From contig JBDIWM010000002.1 of NCBI GenBank assembly GCA_039638595.1, positions 39,558 to 103,557 on the forward strand: DNA of 64,000 nucleotides. Reading direction: 5' to 3'. Below are positions 25,428 to 33,803 of this stretch, one piece after another. The notes beneath the pieces were generated by a model that did no database searches, was not told the DNA's origin, and saw only the letters and a list, made by a program, of their open reading frames with translations. A program made the position numbers and the translations under genes. The stretch comes from Atribacterota bacterium. GTDB lineage: Bacteria > Atribacterota > Atribacteria > Atribacterales > Caldatribacteriaceae. Position 1 is the first letter of the stretch. Every line of letters starts with the position of its first letter.

Positions 25428-25841
25428 ATGGACGTGACCAAGAAGGTGGTGCTGCGTTTTCCGTCAGATATTGCGGATAGACCGCTGGTGTGTGAACTGG
25501 CGCTTCAATTTGGACTGCGATTCAACATCCTGCGAGCTTCCATTTCCCCACATCGGGAAGGAATTATGGTGATGGAGGTCATCGGGAAAAAGAGGGAAGA
25601 GGTGGAAGAAGGAATCCAGTACTTGCGTCAGGCGGGTATTGGAGTGGAGTCCCTAAGCCAGGATATCAGAATGGTGGAAACGCGCTGTGTCCAGTGTGGG
25701 GCATGTGTGGGAGTGTGTCCCACGGAAGCCCTTTTTATGGAGAAGCCGTCGTACCTTGTGCGCTACGATGAAAGTAAGTGCATTGCCTGCGAATTGTGTG
25801 TGCTAGCTTGTCCAACTCATGCGATGGAGGCGGTCATTTAG
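25428..25841 (+). CDS. NIL-domain ferredoxin of the homocysteine pathway
   Basis: A 137-residue protein. Residues 1-75 are a NIL domain (VVLRFPSDIADRPLVCELALQFGLRFNILRASI), also found in methionine ABC ATPases. The C-terminal part is a 2x[4Fe-4S] ferredoxin (CVQCGACVGVCPTEA and CIACELCVLACPTHA). This is the MA1822-type partner of DUF39, thought to supply electrons or hold sulfur during homocysteine formation. The ATG at 25428 is preceded by AGGGAGGTG at good distance. The UPF0280 gene overlaps its stop codon. Confidence 0.93.
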   Translation: MDVTKKVVLRFPSDIADRPLVCELALQFGLRFNILRASISPHREGIMVMEVIGKKREEVEEGIQYLRQAGIGVESLSQDIRMVETRCVQCGACVGVCPTEALFMEKPSYLVRYDESKCIACELCVLACPTHAMEAVI

Positions 25842-26569
25842 TGCCCCGGTATGAACACCGTTTTTATCGAGAACGAATGAAGTCTCCGGATCTTGTGTCC
25901 TTTACTGTGAAAATCGAAGAGAGTGACCTTTATATCCTGGCGGAGCAGGACTTGCGGGAACGGGCCTGGCAGAGGCTTCAGAGAGAACGGGAAGACCTCA
26001 AGGCTTACATTCGCTATGACCCCAATTTTCGGAAAACCCTGACTCCGCTTGCGGTTCCCCCCTTTGCCCCCCGAATTTGCCAGATAATGGCGCAATGTGC
26101 CCAAAACGCCGGGGTGGGGCCCATGGCTGCGGTTGCAGGAGCCATCAATGAGATGCTCGCCGAAGAACTGTTCATGGAAACTGGTGAACTCGTCATCGAA
26201 AATGGAGGAGATATTCTGGTCTTTTCTCAAAAAGAGAGGATTGTCGCCATTTATGCCGGTGAAGAGTCCCCCTTTAGTTTCAGAGTGGGCCTTGTGCTTC
26301 CGGGAGGGACCACCTGGGGGGTGGCGACGTCTTCGGGGAAAGTCGGGCCTTCGTTGAGTTTTGGAAACGCAGATGCAGTGGTGGTGGTTTCTCATTCTGC
26401 AGCGCTTTCCGATGCCTGGGCGACAAGCCTGGCGAATCGGGTGAAAGGAAAGGGGGACCTGGAGAAAGTCGTGCGTCTGGCTCGGGATATTCCTGGTATC
26501 GAAGGAGTAGTGGTGATTGTGGATGATGTCCTGGGTGTAGAGGGAAATATTCGCCTTACGAATCTTTAG
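25841..26569 (+). CDS. UPF0280 (COG2122) ApbE-like protein
   Basis: A 242-residue protein of the UPF0280 family, fold-related to ApbE flavin transferase. Markers are RYEHRFYRERM at the N-terminus, GPMAAVAGAINE, VIENGGDILV, and the C-terminal ATSSGKVGPSLSFGNADAVVVVSHSAALSDAWATSLANRVKG, of which GNADAVVVV-SHSAALSDAWAT is the most typical. A Methanosarcina COG2122 protein is reported to aid efficient sulfide assimilation into homocysteine, which matches this operon. The GTG at 25841 overlaps the upstream stop codon and has GGAGG about 11 bases before it. Confidence 0.9.
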   Translation: MPRYEHRFYRERMKSPDLVSFTVKIEESDLYILAEQDLRERAWQRLQREREDLKAYIRYDPNFRKTLTPLAVPPFAPRICQIMAQCAQNAGVGPMAAVAGAINEMLAEELFMETGELVIENGGDILVFSQKERIVAIYAGEESPFSFRVGLVLPGGTTWGVATSSGKVGPSLSFGNADAVVVVSHSAALSDAWATSLANRVKGKGDLEKVVRLARDIPGIEGVVVIVDDVLGVEGNIRLTNL

Positions 26570-26576
26570 GGAAGCT

Positions 26577-27623
26577 ATGGAAACTTTAGCTAAAAAAACC
26601 TGTGCCATCTGTGGGCGAACTTCGATTACGATTTCTTCTCTGCTTTCGGTTTGTCGGGACTGCATCGACGGGAATTTTGCCCAGGCCTGGCCATTCATTC
26701 AGGCTGCCCATCGTACCGTTTTGAAATCGTTCCATCAATCGGTTATTCCTTCGGGGGGTAAAACGGCCTGCACCCTCTGTGTACGCCGTTGCGGAAAAAA
26801 GGGGAGAAGTTTCTGTGGTCTGGTACAAGATGGAAAACGATGGGCAGGAACGGCACGGAAGGGACTGTGCACGTTTTACCATGACCCTCTTCCCACCAAT
26901 TGTGTTGCTTCTTTCGTATGTTCTGAACGAGGGCATCGAGGATACGAGAATCTGGCCATTTTTTACGGGGGATGTAATTTGAATTGCCTCTTCTGTCAAA
27001 ATTGGCATCACCGTAATCTCCGGGAAGAGCCGTATTTTTATAGCGTGGAGGAATTGGTGAAAACTGTTCATAACCGGGTAGCCTGTATTTGCTTTTTTGG
27101 TGGTGACCCCATTCCCCAGATTGGGCACGCCCTGGCCTTAGCGCGGAAAGTTCAGGGAAAAGTCCGGATATGTTGGGAAACAAACGGTGCCGCACATCCA
27201 GAAATCCTCAGAGAGATGTTTGTGGTATCCCGTGAGAGCGGAGGGATCCTCAAATTTGATCTCAAAGCAATGAGCGATACAGTTCACCGTGCTCTCACCG
27301 GGATATCGAATTCGCTTACCCTATCAAACTTCGCCTGGGCAGCCCAAGAAGCACTCCAATTTTCCCAGGTTACCGTGGTAGCGAGTACCCTCCTCGTTCC
27401 CGAGTACGTCAACGAGGAAGAGGTGGAACGCGTCGCCACTTTTATCGCTTCCTTGAACCCCGAAATTCCTTATATCCTCCTCGGATTTGCCCCCAATTTT
27501 TTTCTGGAAGACCTTCCTCCCACTTCGGTCCGACATGCCGAAGGCGCATTGCGACGTGCAAAAGAGTGTGGCCTGCGGCGCGTCTTTCTTGCCAACCGGT
27601 TTTTACTCTCCCGGGCGTATTGA
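26577..27623 (+). CDS. Radical SAM protein (PflA/COG1313-like) with N-terminal zinc ribbon-like motif
   Basis: A 348-residue radical SAM enzyme. The cluster-binding CxxxCxxC is CNLNCLFC (about residues 139-146), preceded by LAIFYGGC. The SAM-contact GGDP motif is FFGGDPIPQ. An N-terminal region carries two Cys pairs (CAICGRTS and CRDC) and another cysteine cluster CTLCVRRCGKKGRSFCG, typical of the COG1313 branch related to pyruvate formate-lyase activating enzymes. It begins 7 bases after UPF0280, so it is the fourth gene under the T-box. Substrate is unknown; the link to methionine or sulfur metabolism is by operon only. Its end overlaps the convergent ferredoxin gene by 21 bases. Confidence 0.88.
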   Translation: METLAKKTCAICGRTSITISSLLSVCRDCIDGNFAQAWPFIQAAHRTVLKSFHQSVIPSGGKTACTLCVRRCGKKGRSFCGLVQDGKRWAGTARKGLCTFYHDPLPTNCVASFVCSERGHRGYENLAIFYGGCNLNCLFCQNWHHRNLREEPYFYSVEELVKTVHNRVACICFFGGDPIPQIGHALALARKVQGKVRICWETNGAAHPEILREMFVVSRESGGILKFDLKAMSDTVHRALTGISNSLTLSNFAWAAQEALQFSQVTVVASTLLVPEYVNEEEVERVATFIASLNPEIPYILLGFAPNFFLEDLPPTSVRHAEGALRRAKECGLRRVFLANRFLLSRAY

Positions 27624-28208
27624 TTCCCTTTTTTTGATGGTTCCTCCCACACCGAAGACCGTACAGGTAAGGGGGATTAGTTTTCCTGTAGCCTGTAGGG
27701 CACCTTCCACCAGTGCGCGCAGTCCTGAGCAACAGGGTACTTCCATGAGCATCACTTCTACAGAATCGAAGGATTGGTTTTGGAGGATGGTCTGTAAGAC
27801 CCGTGCGGTGTGTTCCCGGTCGTCAAATTTGGGACAGCCAATGAGCACTCTCCGGTGATTGAGGATTTCATGGAAGGAGGGTGCGGTAAAGGCCGTACAG
27901 TCGGAAGCAATGACCAAATCTTTCTGAGAAAAGCGGTGTAGAGGAGAGATGAGCCGAAGTTGTACTGGCCACTTCAGGTCTTTCGGGGGCTCGGGGTGCT
28001 GGTATAGGGTGACCTCTTTCTCTTTGATTCGAATTGCTCCCTTCGGGCAGGCCGGAATACAGCTTCCCAAACCGTCACAGAGGGCTTCCTTCAACACTTT
28101 GGCTTTCCCTTCATGGAGAGAAAGCACCCCTTCATGGCAAGCGAGCACACACTGACCACAACCGTTACATTTTGCCTCTTCAATTTCGATGATTTTGATT
28201 CGTGGCAT
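27603..28208 (-). CDS. Iron-sulfur protein with two N-terminal cluster motifs
   Basis: A 201-residue protein. The first cluster site CNGCGQCVLACHEG is complete; the second CDGLGSCIPACPKG has Leu-Gly where the second Cys is usual, a pattern typical of this COG1145-like group. The C-terminal 120 residues have conserved cysteines at VLIGCPKFDD and VPCCSGLRALVE, reminiscent of CCG-like redox modules. In other anaerobes similar proteins accompany hybrid-cluster or sulfur/hydrogen redox genes. It probably acts as an electron carrier in the cytoplasm. Transcribed alone from a promoter at 28236-28264. Confidence 0.8.
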   Translation of the reverse strand: MPRIKIIEIEEAKCNGCGQCVLACHEGVLSLHEGKAKVLKEALCDGLGSCIPACPKGAIRIKEKEVTLYQHPEPPKDLKWPVQLRLISPLHRFSQKDLVIASDCTAFTAPSFHEILNHRRVLIGCPKFDDREHTARVLQTILQNQSFDSVEVMLMEVPCCSGLRALVEGALQATGKLIPLTCTVFGVGGTIKKRESIRPGE

Positions 28209-28229
28209 TTTTGACTCCTTTTCTATTTA

Positions 28230-28282
28230 GGTATTATAATACCCAAATTCCTTTTGCTGGTCAAGAATAAGCCAAGTATAAT
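28230..28282. promoter_or_regulatory. Divergent promoters with a 14-bp palindrome
   Basis: Leftward: TTGACC (28259-28264 on the minus strand), 17 bases, TATTAT (28236-28241) for the iron-sulfur protein. Rightward: TTGCTG (28254-28259), 17 bases, TATAAT (28277-28282) for the decayed peptidase gene. The leftward -10 is embedded in the perfect palindrome GGTATTATAATACC (28230-28243), a candidate operator. Confidence 0.65.
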
Positions 28283-28296
28283 TAAAAGGGGGTGGA

Positions 28297-30815
28297 ATGG
28301 TTTTGATTGGTAAATGGGTTGTACACGGTATTCTGGCGATGGTGTTTGGTTGCGGGATTATTGTGGTGGGAAATCAAGTGGATGCCCGAAAAGTTTGGCG
28401 GGAGATGACTACGCCCCATTTCCGAGTGATTTTCCCAGAAACCTTGTAAGAGAGCGCCAAAAAGGTGGCACGGAGTGCTGAGGAACTTCTGCCACAGATT
28501 GAAGCATTTTTTCAGGTTCACCTTGATTTTCAACCAGCAATCGTGCTGACCGAATATTCCGACGTTCCAGAAGGGTATACCGATCCCCTGATGGGAGTGA
28601 TTCACCTTTCAGTTGCCAAGCCTTATGAAATCCTGTCGAACGGGACCGGTTTTCAGGAATGGTTACATATGGTTCTTGCCCATGAAATCACGCACCTTGT
28701 TCACTTAGAGGCGGTTGGTAGAAATTTGGAATGGTTGTGGTCTCTTCTGGGGTATGTGGTTCTTCCCAATGTTATCCAGCCCTTGTGGGTGTGGGAAGGA
28801 TATGCCTTGTACGGAGAGGGGATGCTCACGGTAAGAGGGGTACAGAATCCCTTCTATGCTATGGTTCTGCGCACCCAGGCACTCTCAGGAACGGTGTTGC
28901 CCCCTCATCTTCTACGGGGACACAGTTTTCCCAAAAACTGGCCTGGTCGGCTGAATGTCTCTATTTATGGGGTAAGTATGATTGAGTATATTGCGCAGAC
29001 ATTTGGGGAAGAGAAACTCGTGGAATTAAGTCGGCGACGGAGCGAAAGCGCAAGTCCTTTTGGGTTTGACCGCAAGATACATTGGGGATTTCGGTCAATG
29101 AATTATGGCGTCGATGGGAAATCATGGTACAAAATCAAGTGCACGAAGATTTGCAACGGTTTACGGTGCTTGGTCTTTCTCCAGTTACAGAATGTACCTC
29201 TGAAGGCTACGCTACAGGTGGAGTGGCCATTTATTTTGATGGGTTACATCTTGTTTATACCCTTTCCTATCCGGATTTCCGACCGGGCTTGTGGTTAAAG
29301 AATTTCGCAACAGGTCAAAAAAAACCGCTCGTGCGGGGGTCGATTATTGGAAGACCGGTTTTTCCTCCCGATGGAGAGAAGCTGGTTTACGTCAAAATCA
29401 CCCTGGATCCCGGAGGAGATATGTACCCTCGATACAGAAAGTGGAATAATCTAGCCTGTTTTTGAATTTGGCCGGGATTTTCACCCTATAATGCTGGTTG
29501 TTTCAGAGGAGTCCGTCTTTGTCTCGGGTTAGAGGAATGGTGTCATTGTAGTCAATCGTTTCGATGGAAAAAACAAGGAGTTCACTCCGTTTTTTCGGGT
29601 CCCCACCTTACTCCCACTTTTTCGGTGTACGGACAGCATCTGTTCTTTTCCGCTGCTCAGGAGGGAATTTTTGATGCCTTTGTCCTGGATATCGAGACGA
29701 AGGAAGTTTTTCGCTTGACCAGGATGGTGAGCGGGTTTCTGGAACCGATTTTCACCGAAAAAGGTCTTTACGGTATTTTCCACACCATTGAGGGTTTTAA
29801 GGTGGGGTTTGTCTCAGAAAGGGCACTCTGGTGGGAAAGCGTTATATTCCTGGAAAGTCCTGAAGTTTGAGAGGTGTCTTTTGAATGTCCATACGAATCC
29901 TCTTCTGAATCTTTTTATCGACCCTTGCTGACTTGTTCCCCGTTTTTGGGTCCCTCTTTTGGGTGGATTCCTGATGACTGCGCGGGATCCCCTGGTTTCC
30001 ACGAGTATTCTCTGAGCTATGAGAGAAGACCTGATGGGACGTGGAATGGTGACTTCTCGTATCGGGGTAACTTTATAGAGCCGAGAATCTCGATTGACCT
30101 TCATGGAGATGGGGAAAGGTGGGTGTACGGGGTAACACTGAGTGACCCTCTGGTGGTTGAAGAATTCCGGAACAGCACTCTGAGCTTGGGATATGAACGA
30201 TTTTGGCGGGAAGATTCCCTGTATCCGGGATACTGTAAAGGGTGGTTGGTAAAGGGGGAAGTGAACCATTCGGGAGGAAGTGACCACGTTTTGATGGATT
30301 GTGGGGGAGCGTTCTACTATCGGCATGGGTTTCTGGAAAATCGTGAAACTGAAAGTATGGTGGTGACATGGTGGGGGAAATGGCAGAACGCTCAAAGCTC
30401 TTTACCTACCATTCAAGTCGAAGCATCGCTGGGGATACATAATCTTTCCCGGTTTTTTGCCCTGGGCGGATGGAAAACGTTCTGGTCGGTTGCCGGATAT
30501 CCGGAAGCCACCCTTCGGGGTCGAATTGCGGGACGAATGCGTCTTGCTCTTTCCCGGCCGATTATCACTTTCGATATTCCTTTTTTCAATATGGGTGTTT
30601 TGCAGAATATGACCGGAACAGTCTTTTTTGAAGGAGGATTTGCTGGGGAAACGTTGTCAGAGTTGGCTTCTCTTTTCTCAGTGGGTGGAGAACTCACCGT
30701 GCACGCCTTTTTGGCTGAAGGAATTCCATTTTCTTTCACCGTAGGGTATGCAAAGCCCCTGAAGACTGACTATGCAGAAGAGTGGCGCTTAGAACTTGGA
30801 GTGCGCTTTCGATAG
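28297..30815 (+). pseudogene. Decayed secreted metallopeptidase / beta-propeller / beta-barrel-like protein
   Basis: An ATG at 28297 begins a signal-like segment (VVHGILAMVFGCGIIVVG), followed by HFRVIFPE, then a TAA at 28447. The same frame continues with a gluzincin-like HEXXH (LAHEITHLVHLE) and LPNVIQPLWVWEGYALYGEGML, typical of 'peptidase MA-like' proteins whose C-termini carry propeller repeats. Near 29080 the frame shifts by one base (GISVNELWRRW resumes in the new frame). Propeller-like GRPVFPPDGEKLVY follows, then TGA at 29463 and TGA at 29868, and a C-terminal region of alternating strands (about 29874-30815) that looks like an outer-membrane barrel. At least four lesions make the gene non-functional, though its promoter is intact. 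Confidence 0.8.
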
Positions 30816-30822
30816 GGCGCTT

Positions 30823-31032
30823 TTATCGCTTTTTTACGATGACCGTTTTTCCCTGCCAGCTGAAGTAGGCAACGTGCCCCTCTTTTTCTAATTCCAGAAT
30901 TTCCTTCCAGACTTCTACGATATCAGTCTTGACTCGTTCAGCCAGGTCCGAAAGATAAATCGCTTCTTGAAATGCTCGGAGGATTTTCTCTTTTAGGTCT
31001 TTTTCCCCTTCGCTACTCTGGGTAAGGAACAC
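30823..31032 (-). CDS. Small protein of unknown function, winged-helix-like
   Basis: A 69-residue protein from a GTG with GGAGAAAA upstream. The sequence is amphipathic and helical (KEKILRAFQEAIYLSDLAERVKTDIVEVWKEILELEKEGHVAYF) and ends in a beta-hairpin-like WQGKTVIVKKR, which together resemble a minimal winged helix. No family is recognised with confidence. It ends 8 bases from the end of the convergent decayed gene. Confidence 0.55.
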   Translation of the reverse strand: MFLTQSSEGEKDLKEKILRAFQEAIYLSDLAERVKTDIVEVWKEILELEKEGHVAYFSWQGKTVIVKKR

Positions 31033-31232
31033 CAGTCTTTTCTCCAGGAAAAGGCTATTTAACGTGAATTATACCATCTTTTTACCATTCCACAGGGGAT
31101 TTTTGGGTTCATTCTTCCGGATTTTTCCAGGATGGTTCACAAAAATTTGCTTTTGCCCCGAGAAGGGAAAAAGAAGAAATAGGAAATTCACTGTGTGGTT
31201 GTATTTGTCAATTATTGTGGGAGGTAGAGAAC

Positions 31233-31846
31233 GTGAAAAAAATACCTACTTTTGGATTCTCATTTTGGTTGTGGTGGCGTCCTTAGGGGTATCCGAGGCG
31301 AAGGAACGGGTGAAACTCGCTCCTGATACCCCGGATACCGAAATCATTTTCATGAACCCGGCGGAAGTGGACTCTTCGCTTTTACCCCTTGATTCCATTA
31401 AGAATTTGCACACCACCGGTATTCCTCCTGAAAATCTCGATATTGGAAGCTGGCGTCTTGAGATTTCTGGAGTAAAGGCGCAAAGCCCCCTCTCCCTTTC
31501 CTACGAAGAACTCCTGGCTCTTCCCATGGTCAAAAAGAAAGTACTCCTCATCTGCCCCGGTTTTTTCGCCGACTATGCTGAGTGGGAAGGGGTGCCGCTG
31601 CGAACTCTTCTTGAGAGAGCTCAGGTCGAGGAATACCGACGAATTCGCCTTGTTGGCATTGATGGGTACGAAGTGTTTTTTACCCAACGAGAACTGGAGG
31701 AAGAAAAGCTCGACCTCCTTTTTCTTGCTCTGCGGGTGAATGGGGAAGCACTTCCCCTTGAGCACGGTTTTCCCGTACGTCTAGTGGCCGAGGATTTTTA
31801 CGGTAGTCGCTGGGTGAAATGGTTAAAGGAAATCGTGGTGGAATAG
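31233..31846 (+). CDS. Exported molybdopterin-binding-domain (sulfite oxidase fold) protein, start region frameshifted
   Basis: The body matches the oxidoreductase molybdopterin-binding domain: WRLEISGVKAQSPLSLSYEELLALP, a Cys in LLICPGFFADY at the Mo-ligand position, WEGVPLRTLLERA, GYEVFFTQRELEEEKLDLLFLALRVNGEALPLEHGFPVRLV and YGSRWVKWL. Only about 204 residues, so it lacks the dimerisation domain. The best start is GTG 31233, 8 bases after GGGAGGT, but that frame stays correct only if the following run of seven A (31236-31242) had eight. The protein would then open VKKNTYFWILILVVVASLGVSEA, a good signal peptide. As written, the intact frame starts elsewhere, possibly the GTG near 31197. Confidence 0.72.
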
Positions 31847-31850
31847 GTAT

Positions 31851-31874
31851 ACCCCGCATCTTGCGATGCGGGGT
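31851..31874. terminator. Strong hairpin between convergent genes
   Basis: Ten-base arms ACCCCGCATC and GATGCGGGGT with a TTGC loop lie between the ends of the molybdopterin-domain gene and the ABC transporter operon. T-tracts are weak on both sides, so it may act mainly as an mRNA 3' stabiliser and bidirectional terminator. Confidence 0.65.
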
Positions 31875-31878
31875 CGGG

Positions 31879-32862
31879 TTAAAATTTCCTGCGAGCCAAA
31901 AGCATCTGGTTTAAAAGCACACTTCCCACCAGCACCACTCCCAGAGAGCCAAGTTGCCAGATTTGGTGAATACCAGCCAGCTGCATGCCATTGTAAAGGA
32001 GGGTGATGATGGCCACTCCCATGATGACCCCTCCAATGGTACCTTCGCCGCCCTTGATGTTCACTCCACCTAAGACTGCGATGGTAATGGCCTGCATTTC
32101 ATAGCCCAGTCCCACATCCGGTCGAGCACTGGCAATCCGAGAAGTGATGATCCATCCAGAAAGAGCCGCCAAAAACCCAGCCAGGGTATACACCGTAAGG
32201 CGGGTACGACGCACATTGATACCCGAAAAGAAGGCCGCGGTTTCATTGTTGCCTACCCCATAGAGATATCGTCCAAAGGCATGCTTTTCCAGTAGAAACC
32301 AGAGAATGAGAATGACCGGGATAAAAATAAAGAGCACCTGGAAGGGAATTCCACCCAACCTGTACTGGCCCACGAAATAGAAGGTCTCCGGGAAATTGGA
32401 CACCGGCATGGGGTTCGGTCCAAAGCGGGGGTCTACAGCCACAATCAGAGCTAAGGATTTGTAGATGTAGAGTGAAGCCAAGGTGACGATGAGGGGAAGA
32501 ATTCGGAGATAACTCACTAAAACCCCATTCACGTATCCCATCCCCACCCCGGTAAGAAGTCCCACCAGAATGGAAAGAGAAGGGTTGAGACCCGCTCGTC
32601 CAATGAGTACCCCGATCACCATAGCCACCAGGGTGAGCATGGATCCCACGGAGAGGTCGATACCTCCACCGCCGGAGAGAATCACCAGCATCTCAGCCAT
32701 GGCTAAAAGTCCTAATTCAACTCCATACTGGGTCATGTTGGTGAGGTTGTAGAAGGTGAAAAACCCTGGAACACCAAAAGAAAAGACGATGAAAAGAATG
32801 AGCAGAAGCACCAGGAGAAAGAGCATCCGATTTTCCACGATCTGCCCCACAATGCGTCTCAT
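31879..32862 (-). CDS. Sugar ABC transporter permease (RbsC-like), second subunit
   Basis: A 327-residue BPD_transp_2 family permease with about ten membrane segments. Family landmarks are SGGGGIDLSVGSML, the EAA-like loop GVGNNETAAFFSGINVRRTRLTVYTLAGFLAALSG and VLGGVNIKGGEGTIGGVIMGV. It pairs with the other permease to form a heterodimeric channel in the inner membrane, fed by the binding protein at 35376-36359 and driven by the ATPase at 33800-35314. Overlaps the preceding permease gene by 4 bases. Last gene of the operon. Confidence 0.93.
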   Translation of the reverse strand: MRRIVGQIVENRMLFLLVLLLILFIVFSFGVPGFFTFYNLTNMTQYGVELGLLAMAEMLVILSGGGGIDLSVGSMLTLVAMVIGVLIGRAGLNPSLSILVGLLTGVGMGYVNGVLVSYLRILPLIVTLASLYIYKSLALIVAVDPRFGPNPMPVSNFPETFYFVGQYRLGGIPFQVLFIFIPVILILWFLLEKHAFGRYLYGVGNNETAAFFSGINVRRTRLTVYTLAGFLAALSGWIITSRIASARPDVGLGYEMQAITIAVLGGVNIKGGEGTIGGVIMGVAIITLLYNGMQLAGIHQIWQLGSLGVVLVGSVLLNQMLLARRKF

Positions 32863-33803
32863 AGCCGTTCTCCCCTTGCGCGGACGACGTCGATAACTAC
32901 CGAAACAAGAATAAGGGCTCCAATCACCAGACCCTCGCTTAAAGCCGGAACGTTGAGAAGGACCATTCCGTTTTTGATGATTCCTACGAGGAAAGCTCCC
33001 AGGAGGCTTCCAATCACGGTTCCTTTCCCACCTAAGATGCTCGTTCCCCCCAGGACCACGGCAGCGATGACTTCCAGCTCAAATCCGGTTCCGGTGTTGG
33101 TCTGGACAATCCCGGTACGAGCCACGTAGATGAGTCCAGCAAAACCCACCAGGATTCCGGTAACGGTGTAGACGAAGAGAGTGGTTTTAGCCAGATTCAC
33201 CCCTGAGACTCGAGCGGCTTCGGGGTTATTACCCAGCGCGTAAATGGCCCTCCCTAAAGAACGGGAATTCAGAAAATAGCTAAAGAAAACGATGAGAATG
33301 ACCGTAATCCACATGGAAATGGGTATACCAAGCCACTTTCCTAACCCAATCACCCGAATCGCTGGAGGAATTCCTGAAACCCACCGCCCCCCCAAAAGCT
33401 GGAAAAGGAGGCTACGGATGATGTTGAGCATTCCCAGGGTGACGATGATCGGGGGTATTTTCCCATAGGCAATGAGGAAGCCATTGACCAGTCCCATCAA
33501 AAGTCCCACTCCCATGGCGGCCAGGACTACAGAAAACACTGGAGCACTTCCCATAAGTAGCTTTCCGGCCACTACCGAGGACATTCCCAGCATTGATCCT
33601 ATGGAAACGTCAATCCCTCCGGTGATGATGATCATGGTCATACCAATGGCCGCAATAGCAGTGCCAGCAAGCTGAAGGAGAAGATTGGTGAGGTTACTCA
33701 CCGAGAGGAACCGTTCCGTAGTGAGGGAAAAGACCACCGCCAGAACCACGATCAATCCGAAAACCGTAAATTCCCTTTTTCGAAGAAGAGTTCTTCGCTT
33801 CAT
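32859..33803 (-). CDS. Sugar ABC transporter permease (RbsC-like), first subunit
   Basis: A 314-residue permease of the same family with motifs ITGGIDVSIGSMLGMS, ALGNNPEAARVSGVNLAKTTLFVYTVTGILVGFAG and VLGGTSILGGKGTVIGSLLGAFLVGI. The presence of two distinct RbsC-like permeases points to a rhamnose- or AI-2-type (RhaPQ / LsrCD) organisation rather than ribose (single RbsC). Both ends overlap neighbouring genes by 4 bases. Confidence 0.93.
   Translation of the reverse strand: MKRRTLLRKREFTVFGLIVVLAVVFSLTTERFLSVSNLTNLLLQLAGTAIAAIGMTMIIITGGIDVSIGSMLGMSSVVAGKLLMGSAPVFSVVLAAMGVGLLMGLVNGFLIAYGKIPPIIVTLGMLNIIRSLLFQLLGGRWVSGIPPAIRVIGLGKWLGIPISMWITVILIVFFSYFLNSRSLGRAIYALGNNPEAARVSGVNLAKTTLFVYTVTGILVGFAGLIYVARTGIVQTNTGTGFELEVIAAVVLGGTSILGGKGTVIGSLLGAFLVGIIKNGMVLLNVPALSEGLVIGALILVSVVIDVVRARGERL

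Noticed and set aside
25838..26698. A 286-codon antisense ORF over UPF0280
   Set aside because: It opposes a clearly coding, operon-placed gene and has no start signal or domain.
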